DNA of 64,000 bases from Macrocystis pyrifera (lineage: Eukaryota > Sar > Phaeophyceae > Laminariales > Laminariaceae): assembly GCA_031763025.1 (NCBI GenBank), contig JASSKH010000021.1:868001-932000 (forward strand), written 5' to 3'. Shown one piece after another: positions 12,941 to 23,980 of the stretch. The notes beneath the pieces are model-generated. The model searched no databases. It was not told where the DNA came from and saw only the letters and a program-made list of their open reading frames with translations. Each line of letters begins with the position of its first letter. Within the stretch, counting starts at the first letter, position 1. Position numbers and translations under genes: made by a program.

Positions 12941-14770
12941 CAGCACAGTGGGCAGCCACGGGCACGTGTGGCAGGTCTACGTGCGGGTAGGTATGCGCTG
13001 TATTGCTGTTGCTAGCAGCTTTTCTCTGACCCTGAGATCGATCATTCCGCAACAACACACCTCTCTCTCTATTACGCTGTGCGCGATCGTGCGATCGTAC
13101 AACATGTTGGGGCTGTTGCACACAGCAGTGTGACTCTGGCAACAGACATCGACACCAGCAGCGCAGAGGGCGTGCTGACTGCCAGCTAACTACAGCATCA
13201 ACAGTCGGCAACACCATGCACGTGTGGTAGAGCCGCGCTGTACGGTGGATGGTTAATTATAGCCTGTCTGTGCTTGCTGTGTAAAGATATCATATGAGAC
13301 ATAATTTTTAGCCCATGACAGAAAGCAATTTTGCCTCGACTGACACCAAAATACTACTACTTACTATAGGTAGGTTTTAGTATTGAACACTCGGCCCTAC
13401 ACCCTCGACAGTTCACGTTTTGCCTTGATTGACATGTCTCCTGGCATCTTTGGTGTGTGACGGCACAAATTGATTTCTACTGCTGGCGTGCCCTTCTTTT
13501 CTGCTTTAGTTGTAGATAGACAGCAGCAGAGCAGCGGCAACACTGAAGCAGTGGTGCGATGCTCGCAGCAGCGGAGAGGCCAGCAGTCAGCAAGTATGTG
13601 CCTACGAGTACCTGTTGCTCGTTGCTGTTGTCATGTTGGCTGCTATGCACCATGCACACAGCTACTTGCTCGGCTTGCTGCAGTCTGCAGGCACTTTTTG
13701 ATTTTTTTTTTCTAGGCACCCAAGAAGTGGAATCGATTCCTGCCCCCAGTGTAAGCTCTCTCATACCACCAGGTATGAAACATGTCATGTACACTACTAA
13801 TACGTCGTTCGCACAATTATCGTACGACGAAGTACTGACTGATGTTTACCCTACCTTTGCTGCTGCAGCTGTACACTACCGGGTTTTTCCTACAGCGAAC
13901 AGAGTAATAGTAGTATAGCGGTGTGATTAGTACAGTCAACCGAATGGGTACAGTATGGGCAAGCCTGAGATTCTTATTGAAACAACCTTGTCATGAGCAT
14001 ACTATTAGGCTATTCTACAGGATTTAGTGTAGAGTTCACTACTGAGCCGTTTTTTTTAACCCAATTTTCTTAGCGTTCTCCAAAAAGTGAGCATTATGCT
14101 CTTATTGGGCATTTTCTTTGTAGCGGGCCTATACTGTAGTAGTACCCGTCCTACCGGTACCCTCTTTTAGTATCTACTACAAGTAATGATCCAGCACTTT
14201 CCACAAACAGCAGCAATGCAGCAGTTCTTCTGTCCTCAAAAATATGTGCGTGTGTTCTCCATCACATTAATAGTGATGGGCGGGATGCAGTTAGTTTTAA
14301 ACAGGTGTGCAGGTAATACATCCGAGTATTATTATTTATTGTTTCGTTCTTGCGCCACTCCCCTAGGCACTTCCCGGAGGGGAACCTTGTATACATTTAT
14401 AACTTTCGTATTTCCCTGGAAATGTTACTCTGTATGCCAAGTTTTTCGTTGTGCTCTTCCTTGCGGTACTCTTTGTAAAGGGGGCCGAATATCAGCTGTC
14501 GACGTACAGACAGTCGAGCGTTTATGACTTGTTCGCCCGCAATAAAAGCAACAACGAGGAGGACAACTCATACGGTAAGTCAGAATACGCAGCACACGAC
14601 GTTTACAGCAAGGCAAAATTTATACGTCACGTGACAGCTTTCGCGGACTTTAATTGCGCGCCGCACAATGTATATAAAACACCTGTTCTGGCAGGTTTGT
14701 AGATTACAATGGGAATGTTTAGTCATTCCCATTGCTAGAGACTATAGCCAACTTTTATAAGAATCCTCGG
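12251..14770. other. Gene-poor stretch with a long (CAG)n tract
   Basis: A pure (CAG) run of about 14 units lies at 12903-12945 and gives polyglutamine, polyserine or polyleucine in the three frames. At 14403-14573 one frame reads a hydrophobic start (FFVVLFLAVLFVKGAEYQLS) and then soluble sequence up to a good donor (G/GTAAGT). It has no clear start or acceptor, so I leave it uncalled. I see nothing else. Confidence 0.5.
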
Positions 14771-14772
14771 CA

Positions 14773-15157
14773 GACATCGATCGACAAAACCAACGACACC
14801 GTCATGAAATCTTGACGGAATGCGCTGGTTAAGGTCTCTGACTCACCCTAGTGTCACAGTGCTCACACCTCGGTCGGTGATATGTGGCGTGGGCTGACCA
14901 GGTGTCTGATGAAAAAACATTTTGGCGCTGGTCTGTAGAAGACAGACGACAAAAAATCTCGACCCCTCTCCGATGGCAAGAAATAGACCATGTTTCAGGT
15001 TTGACATCGATCGACAAACCCAACGACTACGTCACGAACTCTGAATGAAGCGCGCTGGTTAGAGGCTCCGACCCACGCTAGTATCACAGTGCTCACACCT
15101 CTGTCGGTGATACGTGGCGTGGGTGGGCCAGGCGTCTACTAAAAACATATTTGACAG
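14773..15157. repeat. Imperfect tandem duplication, two units of about 229 bp period
   Basis: 14773-14925 and 15002-15155 share GACATCGATCGACAAA-CCAACGAC, GCGCTGGTTA, TCACAGTGCTCACACCTC, GTCGGTGATA-GTGGCGTGGG and the CCAGG-GTCT end. The linker at 14934-15000 (GACAGACGACAAAAA, CCTCTCCG-TGGCA) is itself related to the repeat at 20409-20830, so this family occurs on both sides of the large tandem array. Confidence 0.75.
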
Positions 15158-15220
15158 CTATTACGGGGGACCATAGTAATTAGGACCAAATATTGTTAGT
15201 AAAAATAGGTAAATACAAGA
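15158..15220. mobile_element. MITE, left half of a split copy
   Basis: CTATTACGGGGGACCATAG followed by AATTAGGACCAAATATTG and AAAAATAGGTAAATAC matches the left half of the intact copies (compare 957-1069 and 51163-51275). It stops abruptly where the 15221-20354 tandem array begins. The missing right half is found at 20355-20408 in the correct orientation. Confidence 0.8.
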
Positions 15221-17870
15221 GCTTCGCATGGGTGTGCACCCATGCTCCGGATAAGGAAATATACCTCAGTGCCAATTCGTGATTACTTTTTTTAGCAGTA
15301 TAAATACGCCATTCGATCTTAGAAATAGTACGAACGTGATCAGGTCAATGCCAAGTGGTGCAGGAAAAAGGCAATGCCGAGTTTAAGTTCTCAGTTTTGA
15401 ATATGTCTCACTCGCATTACTATTGACCAACTTTTACTTGACTTTTATTATTTATTTTTGCGACGTTGTTTCGTTTTTTTTTCAGCGATCTCTGAAGCCG
15501 AAAAATCAGAACCGTCTACTATTAATATTATGGGGCAGGAAACCACCGATACTTTTGATCTTTGTCCTGGAGGGGGCAGAAGTCAGCTCAGATCTGAGAG
15601 GTTTCTCACATTTCTCAGAACTGAGATTACTTGCATTTTGTGGACCATAGTACTGCTGCCCTTTATCTGCCCAGTTGCCAAGTACCCCATACCCACGCCG
15701 AAGTATCATACGCACCTATCTACGGCAAGCTGTACCTACTGCCAACGGTGCTTGTGCAGGAGAGATGGCCTCTCCTTTTCACATGAAAGCGATAGCAGCA
15801 GTAGCAGCAGCAGCACAACAGCCCCATTGCTGCTGCTGCTGTGTGCGGACGCAGCCGCAACACCAGCAGCAGCACTACCGAAGCAGCAGCAGCAACAGCA
15901 GCAGCAGAAAACATATCAGCTTGCAGTATCCGCCCAAATTACTGCTAGTACAGGACGCGTTACGCGTATTTTTACCAACCAGTATACGCGCATTATCTAC
16001 ACTGGTATGAAATACTCCATCATGACTACCGGCAGTAATCGCAGCAGATATTCCGAGATGCTGCGAGTAGAAGCAGTATCAAACACCTGATACCTGATAC
16101 TTGGTACCTGATATCAATCGGCAATACAGAACAACCTGACAACCGCAAAGTACACTGCTAACATGGGCTGAATTCTCAGTGTGAACCCCGAATAATTCAG
16201 GTCGGATACACGTGAAGCACACGCAGCACAATATTCACAGCACCACAGAACCCCGATATACTGCCAGTACTCGCAGTGGAAGCAAACAGTGTCGAACCCT
16301 CGATTACCTCCAGTAGTGCTCGCCGAAATAACTTAACGTGTTTTCACCAGAAAATGGTAAGGCGAACATATTTATCTTGCAGTAGCATACCGGTACCTGG
16401 TAACGAAGGATCGTATCTTAAAGCGTGACTGTATGAAATAGTATCTTAAATTTCTTTATTAGTAACAGTATATACCTGGCAGCTGGATATGATTGAAAAA
16501 AGTGAAAACCGTCTGCTGTGAGTACGACCGATTGAGTGGTTGAAACTCAACTTTGTAAGCTGCGTTATTGCGTGATACGTCAGACACGCTCATCGGGCGC
16601 GCTTGTTATGGATATTGGGTTTTGCTTTGTACATCTTCCAAGTAGAATACCTCTGACCTACTGCTGTACTGTTGCTGGCGTAGTAGTACTCGTATTTCAA
16701 TGCGCCTCGAGAGATCAAACCTTGCAGCAGCAGTAGACAGTCCGGGCATGTACGACCACCTGTATGATATCCTCCCATGTATTTGGTCGGTTTTTCTTAT
16801 CGACCACACTCGGTCGAATTCATACTCTCCAACAACCTCCATCCCATTCCTCCGGCGAAAACAAATGACGTGCCGATTTTTATCCAACGATCTGGTAGCA
16901 AGAGCGGCGCGACTCCAAGAAGGCCCGTGTAGTCGACTCGAGAAGAGAGATGGGCAAGGGAAGACAGCCACCGAGTAAGGCAAGACCGAGGGGGTCGAAC
17001 AGGCCGATGGCGGCCCGCAAACCAAAGGAGTCGGGAGAATAAAGCGGTAGCATCAGCAAGGCCGAGAATCGAACCTCGGATAGGAAAGAACTACAATAAT
17101 AAGATCAAGTCTGTCTCTCTTTGCGGAGCAACAACAGCGAAACAAATCTCCAGGACCGCGAAAAATAGAACGTCCGTGTCTCCTCTCCGCAGCAAATATC
17201 CCTCGAGTTCGGGGTCGCCGCGCTCGTCGGCAGCGCGAGACTCTGAGACGCGCGCACGGGAGAACACCCGTCGGAGGTCGGCTCGCGCGACCGTCGAGGA
17301 AAGCGGTCGAAAAAGCAAGCACGAAAGCAGGGAAGCGAAGGCGTCCGGAGTCCCAGACAAAGTTGAAGATAAAATCGGAATTTTAGGGTTCGCTCACAGC
17401 GGCCGAGAAGGCGGAGAAGGATAATGATATATTTAGAACGTCCGTGTCTCCTCTCCACATTCATCGAGTTCGTGGTCGAAAACGGGACTGTCAGTTTGAA
17501 CCAATAAAAAATCGTTCGGATCCTGAGTACACGACTGCTGTTCACGCGTTCATGCGTGCCACCCTTGGACCTTTTAGAACGACAGGGAACTCAATTTCCA
17601 GGAGGGAAGAAAATAGAACGGTCGTGTCTCCTCTCCGAGCAAATATCCCTCGAGTTCGGGGTCGCCGCGCTCGTCGGCGGCGCGAGACTCCGAGACGCGC
17701 GCACGGCAGAACACCCGTTGGAGGCCGGCTCGCGCGACCGTCGAGGAAAGCGGTTGAAAAAGCAAGCACGAAGCCAGGAAAGCGAAGGCGTCTGGAATCC
17801 CAGCCTAAATTCAAGACGAAATCGGAAGCGAATGCTTCGCTCTCGGGCGTCGGGAATCATTGTATATATA
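15221..17870. repeat. Large tandem unit A (about 2.65 kb)
   Basis: First of two direct copies. It opens with the perfect hairpin GCATGGGTGTGCACCCATGC (15226-15245), then GGAAATATACCTCAGTGCC, which recurs at unit B. It carries CAG/CTG runs (15799-15910) and ends at GGGAATCATTGTATATATAT. Relative to unit B it has an extra segment of about 270 bp (17184-17457) flanked by the direct repeat AGAACGTCCGTGTCTCCTC. The TTCGATTC-containing stretch at 17055-17085 reads on the minus strand as a tRNA T-arm (CCGAGGTTCGATTCTCGG). ORFs up to 210 codons occur but are not conserved as frames between A and B, so I call no gene. Confidence 0.85.
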
Positions 17871-18448
17871 TCGCATGGGTGCCTGCCGGCACCCATGCTC
17901 CGGATAGGGAAATATACCTCAGTGCCAATTCGTGATTACTTTTTTTAGCAGTATAAATACGCCATTCGATCTTAGAAATAGTACGAACATGATGGCAGGT
18001 CAATGCCAAGTGATGCGGGAAAAAGGCAATGCCGAGTTTTCAGTTCTCAGCTTTGTCTCACTCGCATTACCATTGACCAACTTGTACTTGACTTTCAGGA
18101 TTTTTTTTTGCGACGTTGTTTCGTTTTTTTTTCAGCGATCTCTGAAGCCGAAAAATCAGAACCGTCTACTATTATGGGGCAGGAAACCATCGATACTATT
18201 GATCTTTGTCCTGGAGGGGGCAGAAGTCAGCTCAGATCTGAAAGGTTTATCACATTTCTCAGAACTGAGATTACTTGCATTTTGTGGACCATAGTACTGC
18301 TGCCCTTTATCTGCCCAGTTGCCAAGTAGTACCCCACACCCACGCCGAAGTATCATACCAACCTATCTACGGCGAGTTGTGCCTACTGCCAACGGTGCTT
18401 GTGCAGGAGAGATGGCCTCTCATTTGCACATGAAAGCGATAGCAGCAG

Positions 18449-18484
<36 letters not shown>

Positions 18485-20354
18485 AACAGCACCATTGCTG
18501 CTGCTGCTGTGTGCAGACGCAGCCGCAACATCAGCAGCAGCACCACCGAAGCAGCAGCAGCAGCAGCAGCAGACAACATGTCAGCTTGCAGCATCCGCCC
18601 AAATTACTGCGAGTACAGGACGCGTTACGCGTATTTTTACCAACCAGTATACGCGCACTATCTACACTGGTATGAAATACTCCATGACTACAGGCAGTAA
18701 TCGCAGCATATATTCCGAGATGCTGCTATTAATAGTAGGAGCAGTACAGTATCAAACACCTGATACCTGATACTTGGTACATGATATCGATCGGCAATAC
18801 AGAACAACCTGACAACCGCAAAATACACTGCTAACATGGGCTGAATTCTCAGTGTGAACCCCGAATTCAGGTCGGATACACGTGAAGCACACGCAGCACA
18901 ATATCCACAGCACCACAGAACCCCGATACACTGCCAGTACTCGCAGTGGAAGCAAACAGTCTCGAACCCTCGATTACCTCCAGTAGTAGTGCTCGCCGAA
19001 GTAACTTGACGTGTTTTCACCAGAAAATGGTAAGGCGAACATCTTATCTTGCAGTATTAATAGTCGTATACCGGTACTTGGTAACGAAGGATCGTAATTT
19101 AAAGCGGGACTGTATAAAATAGTGTCTTAAATTTCTTTATTTTGTAACAGTAGATACCTGGCAGCTGGATATGATTTTATAATGAACGAAGGCAGCTGGA
19201 TATGATTGAAAAAAGTGAAAACCGTCTGCTGTGAGTACGACCGATTAAGTGGTTGAAACTCAAGTTTGGAAGCTGCGTTATTGCGTGATACGTCAGACAC
19301 GCTCATCGGGCGCGCGTGTTATGGATATTTGGTTTTGCTTTGTACATCTTCCAAGTAGAATACCTCTGAACTACTACTACTACTATACTGATGTACTGTT
19401 GCTGCCGTCGTAGTACTCGTATTTCAATGCGCCTCCAGAGATCAGACCTTGCAGCAGCAGTAGACAGTCCGGGCATGTACGACCACCTGTATGATATTCT
19501 CCGATGTGATTGGTCGGTTTTTCTTATCGACCACACTCGGTCGAATTCATACTCTCCAACAACCTCCATCCCGTTCCTCTGGCGAAAATAAATGACGTGC
19601 CGATTTTTATCCAACGATCTGGTAGCAAGAGCGGCGCGATACCCCGGGAAGGCGCGTGTAGTCGACTCGCGAAGAGAGAGGGGCGAGGGAAGACAGCCAC
19701 CGAGTAAGGCAAGACCGAGGGGTTCGAACAGGCCGATGGCGGCCCGCAAACCAAAGGAGTCAGGAGAATAAAGGAGTCGTTAGTATAAAGCGGTAGCATC
19801 AGCAAGGCCGAGAATCGAACCTCGGATAGGAAAGAACTACAATACAATAAGATCAAGTCTGTCTCTCTTTGCGGAGCAACAACAGCGAAACAAATCTCCA
19901 GGACCGCGAAAAATAGAACGTCCGTGTCTCCTCTCCATATTCTTCGAGTTCGTGGTCGAAAACGGGACTGTCAGTTTGAACCAATAAAAAATCGTTCAGA
20001 TCCTGAGTACACGACTGCTGTTCACGCGTTCATGCGTGCCACCCTTGGACTTTTTAGAACGATAGGGAACTCAAATACCAGGAGGGAAGAAAATAGAATA
20101 TCCGTGTCTCCTCTCCGCAGCAAATATCCCTCGAGTTCGGGGTCGCCGCGCTCGTCGGCGGCGCGAGACTCCGAGACGCGCGCACGGGAGAACACCGGTC
20201 GGAGGCCGGCTCGCGCGACCGTCGAGGAAAGCGGTTAAAAAAGCAAGCACGAAGCCAGGAAAGCGAAGGCGTGTGGAATCCGAGCCTAAATTCAAGACGA
20301 AATCGGAAGCGAATGCTGCGCTCTCAGGCGTCGGGAATCATTGTACATATATTT
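17871..20354. repeat. Large tandem unit B (about 2.48 kb)
   Basis: Second direct copy of unit A, opening with a hairpin at 17873-17898 (GCATGGGTGC...GCACCCATGC) and ending at GGGAATCATTGTACATATAT. Most of its length is above 90% identical to unit A by eye. It has longer CAG runs (18437-18575), a CTATTAATAG insertion at 18726-18735, an extra CTACTACTACT run at 19370-19386, and lacks the 270 bp segment present in A. Confidence 0.85.
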
Positions 20355-20408
20355 ATATAGGTTTTTGTGTTTACCATAGGTCCTATGTACTATGGCCCCT
20401 CGTAATAG
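20355..20408. mobile_element. MITE, right half of the split copy
   Basis: ATATAGGTTTTTGTGTTTACC, ATAGGTCCTATGTACTATGG and CGTAATAG match the right half of the intact MITE at 51163-51275. With 15158-15220 it completes one element interrupted by the 5.1 kb tandem array. Confidence 0.8.
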
Positions 20409-20830
20409 TGTGCAGAAAACAGACGACAAAAACTCTCGATTCCTCTCCGTTGGCACAAAACAGAACCTTTTGAATGTTTTGACGAAGAGCGTAGGACGCC
20501 GCGGCCAACCTCTCGCTCCCTAGATCACGGATTGTAATGATACCTCCGAGGCCATCATTTACACTCATTGGCCTTGCCCGGTACGAAGTAAATATATAGG
20601 TTTTTGTGTTTACCATAGGTCCTACCATATGTACTATGGCCCCTGGTAATAGTGTGCAGAAAACAGACGACAAAAACTCTCGATTCCTCTCCGTTGGCAC
20701 AAAACAGAACCTTTTGAATGTTCTGACGAAGAGCGTAGGACGCCGCGGCCAACCTCTCGCCCCCTAGATCACGGATTGCAATGATACCTCCGAGGCCATC
20801 ATTTACACTCATTGGCCTTGCCCGGTACGG
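20409..20830. repeat. Tandem repeat, two units of 244 bp period, with a MITE half in between
   Basis: 20409-20590 and 20653-20830 are almost identical (TGTGCAGAAAACAGACGAC, then CTCTCGATTCCTCTCCGTTGG and so on to CATTGGCCTTGCCCGGTACG). A second copy of the MITE right half (20593-20652) sits between them. The duplicated unit was therefore MITE half plus downstream flank, which dates the duplication after the MITE was split. Confidence 0.85.
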
Positions 20831-22450
20831 AGCTCGTTGGCCGTGGGTGGATTATATGTCAAGATCGAAGGTCAATCGTCGCGTCACTGCGGGTGTGCGA
20901 GCTGCGAGCTGTGTCTTTCTTCTTATTTTTGTGTGCGGCGTGATTTAGCGTGGTTCCCGTTAATACAGCGATTTTATTGGAAGATGGCTCCCGTCGTTCG
21001 CGTTATTTCAGCCATTTGATTGGAAGATAGCTGGCGTCAACTAATAACAGCAGAACAGCAGTAGATTTGAGATTTGACCCTTTGCTCTGGGCTGCATGTC
21101 GAGGATATACCGGTAGCAAGTTATCGGAACGACAGGGTGGCGACGCGGTAGGAGTGCTGGACCGCTGGTGCGAGCCACGGAGCATTCGAGGCTACAACAA
21201 TAGTTCGCACAGATATACCAGTACGAGTACGAGGCATCCTCTCATTCGAGCTTCTCAGGATCTACGGGCATTTTACTTCTAGCAGGACGCCAATGCATGC
21301 TGCGAATGACGTATTTCTTTATGTCATACCTGAGAGGGATGGCTTCTTGGCAACTTCCTCAACCTTCCGGGGACAAGGTACAGACTCACGACGAATGCTA
21401 TGCTTCCGCACCAACACCATGCCCATGCTTGCCACGGTGGCCTGTTGCCGAAATCGAAGCCGCTCATACACGAGGTGTGGCCTTAGGGATAGCGTTGCAG
21501 CGTTGTCCGGAAAGGCTTACGGTCTCCGCTGTACTGGTACGTATGATGAATACGCCCACAGAATTCAAATTTTAATGCAGGGTGTTCCAAGCATTTTAAA
21601 GGCGGGCAGTACATTGTGTAAGATGTCCCAATGTCCCCTTGAAAAAAAGATCGAGTAAAATACGTACCCAGGTACAGCCATCATGGTATGTATACTCGTG
21701 GTCGTGTACCCCGTTTATCTATTTTCTACTTCTTGAGGTTGCCTTCAATAACCAGGAGGCGCTGTATGTAGTCAACACGAACATATCTCTATTGCTCTGC
21801 TGGTTGTTCTCATGTCAAGACACGAACAGAATGAGCGATACGCACACTGACTGACGGCCCTCCGTGTACTGGTAGTATTTTTCACGCAGAAAGAAGAATA
21901 AAGCAGTGAAAACTATTAATAGGTCGGGTCGAGGCGGGCCTCTTTACACTCCTCTAAGACTTGCACTCTCTGGCCGTACGAAGGGGGCGGGGGGTGCCGT
22001 TTGCAAGGAATGTCGAACAGACCGTACAGAAAGATGTTTGTTGTAGGGTAGCTTTCTCTAGGATATCGCGCTGATGGATTCCAGTAATAATATGTCGACA
22101 AACTAAAACTGCCTCATCACGACCGACCGTGACTTGTTAATTGTACTTTTATTTTCGGCTTCGCCAAAATGGCGTAACATAATGTTACTGTACCAGAGCT
22201 GGGCGAGACCGAGCAGCAAGATGACGTTAAGGTACGTGCACGTTCGTGGGTTTCCAGTTAACACTGTGTTATACCGCGTTGCCGTGTGATCGCTCCTCCT
22301 GTCAGTGCTATAACACTATGTTACGTTGCCACGTTCGTTCCTGTGTTAGGCCCCATAACGTAGATAAAGGTGTTATCCGAGTGTTATTACGTTATCCGAG
22401 AAACGTAGTGCTCCAACGACGCATCAACAAACAAACCAGATAGATAGGTA
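20831..22450. other. Gene-poor stretch
   Basis: Open frames of 60-121 codons at 20837-21660 have no recognised motif and overlap in several frames. A CTATTAATAG palindrome is at 21913-21922. I see no exon series and no RNA gene. Confidence 0.45.
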
Positions 22451-22453
22451 TAT

Positions 22454-22640
22454 ATGTTAAGGTCTTAGTCCGTTGGGCTAAAGGTTAAAGGTTAACCAAT
22501 CGCCTACCCAATCTAAGCCTCATAACACTCTCCCCCCCTGGAAGGGACCGGATATACGGGGGTCGACGCGTGACACCAACACGCGGTTCCAATTTCTGGG
22601 GATCCAGAAGTATTTTGTTCTCCCCGAATCCGGAAAATAA
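22454..22640. repeat. Composite dispersed repeat, copy 2
   Basis: 22458-22510 (TTAAGGTCTTAGTCCGTTGG, GGCTAAAGGTTAAAGG, CAATCGCCTACCCAATC) repeats 23317-23388. 22530-22615 is the inverse of 672-760. It directly precedes a telomere-type repeat tract. Confidence 0.7.
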
Positions 22641-22649
22641 ATAATTATT

Positions 22650-22685
22650 CCCTAACCCTAACCCTAACCCTAACCCTAACCCTAA
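22650..22685. repeat. Interstitial telomere-type repeat (CCCTAA)6
   Basis: Six perfect tandem CCCTAA units, equivalent to TTAGGG on the other strand, bordered by AT-rich sequence. TTAGGG is the usual telomere repeat in many stramenopiles, animals and fungi. Its place in the middle of the window points to capture during break repair or to a transposon tail rather than a chromosome end. Confidence 0.9.
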
Positions 22686-22699
22686 TCTCTTCCTATAAT

Positions 22700-23240
22700 A
22701 TTTTCTGATATAATAAATAATAATTAAATATCAGAAAAATAATATTTATTAAAAATCATACCTGATGATACCTGGTGCGAAGTATGGATCCTTCCAGCAA
22801 GAGGTTTAGCAAAGTAACGTCGTCCAGGTCACGGGTGCGAACCTCACTTCGAATGTTTTTTTTTTTACAGAAACGCTTGCGCGTGCCTACAAAACAAAAC
22901 ACATGTCCCTCGTTCTCCAGGAAATAAAACGAAGCGGGTAGGGCAGCGTACAGACGTATACGGTTCTGACGCCCTAAAGATCCCGCTGTTCAGAGGGGGG
23001 GAGAGTGTTATAAGGATTATCCTGGGCTGGGTATTCGATCGATCTTTTACCCCTATAGCTCAGTTAGTAACACCCTCACATAAATATATATTAATACCAG
23101 GTAGGTTTTTATGTATATCATAGGTCCTATCAACTATGGACCTCCGTTATAGTAGTAGTCGTAGCAGAAGCAGTGGCAGTAGTAGTAGTAGTAGTAGTTT
23201 TTGTCAGGTTCTTGACATGAGGAAATTCACTTTTCTTTAA
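22700..23240. other. AT-rich spacer with a MITE remnant and an isolated tRNA A-box
   Basis: 23043-23075 contains CCCTATAGCTCAGTTAGTAA, which matches a tRNA D-arm and pol III A box, but no matching tRNA body follows. 23098-23155 is the right half of a MITE (GTAGGTTTTTATGTATATCA to CTCCGTTATAG). A short (GTA)n tract lies at 23150-23200. Confidence 0.55.
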
Positions 23241-23244
23241 AAAG

Positions 23245-23395
23245 CGATTTCATGGTGGACGTGAGATTCGAACTCACGACCAACGACCCATGTTCTGCCG
23301 TCGTCGCTATTTGTTAAGGTCTTAGTAGTCCGTTGGGCTAAAGGTTAAAGGGTTAACCAATCGCCTACCCAATCTAAGCCTCGTAACATATACCA
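23245..23395 (-). repeat. tRNA-derived SINE-like element
   Basis: Read on the minus strand: TAGCCCAACGGACTACTAAG resembles an A box and D-arm. About 70 nt later GTGAGTTCGAATCTCAC forms a perfect T-arm with a B box, followed by GTCCACCA, which looks like an acceptor end with CCA. The spacing and poor anticodon region argue against a functional tRNA. Partial copies at 566-645 and 22458-22510 show it is a dispersed element. Confidence 0.55.
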
Positions 23396-23980
23396 CTCAC
23401 CATTATTATAATATTAAGCTTGCCATCCGACAATGATGATGTGTAGTGTTGTTCCAAAAAACGCTATACTCACCATTGTTGTCGGTACTACGCTACGAAC
23501 TTCTGTCGCCATAATACTGCAGGTGAATACATATATACAAAAAAATATATTGGCCGTGCAGACACCTCACAATCAAGCATTATTGCCATTATTCGGAATG
23601 TATTCCAGCTCTGCCTGTCTTTCATCTCCGCTCCTTCCTATGTAGTACTATTTATATGGTCGCCTATTATGTGCCCATCCCTCTCAAGTCACATACACAC
23701 ACGCCGGCGGTGCATTATTTCCTCGAATCCTCCAACACGATACGTTCCTTCGGTGAGTTCCGGCTATTATATTCGTGTTTATCAACGAGCTTGTACATGC
23801 CAGAATGGGCGGCGGAAAGCGCAGGAATGAAAGAATGGCTGCACCACAGAGTGGTACCTATGAAAGGGCTATACATGACACAAAGGCTGTCGACGTAAAT
23901 CTATATTAAGCAGCGAGACCAAGAAGGGTTTGCAATTCGCCAGAAAGAAAAAGAAAAGCACCACAATATTCAGAATACCA

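Noticed and set aside
15458-16090. 210-codon frame in tandem unit A
   Set aside because: The frame is not kept in unit B beyond the repeat tracts, and much of it reads triplet repeats.
23043-23075. tRNA gene starting at CCCTATAGCTCAG
   Set aside because: Only the D-arm and A box are present; no anticodon arm, T-arm or acceptor pairing follows.
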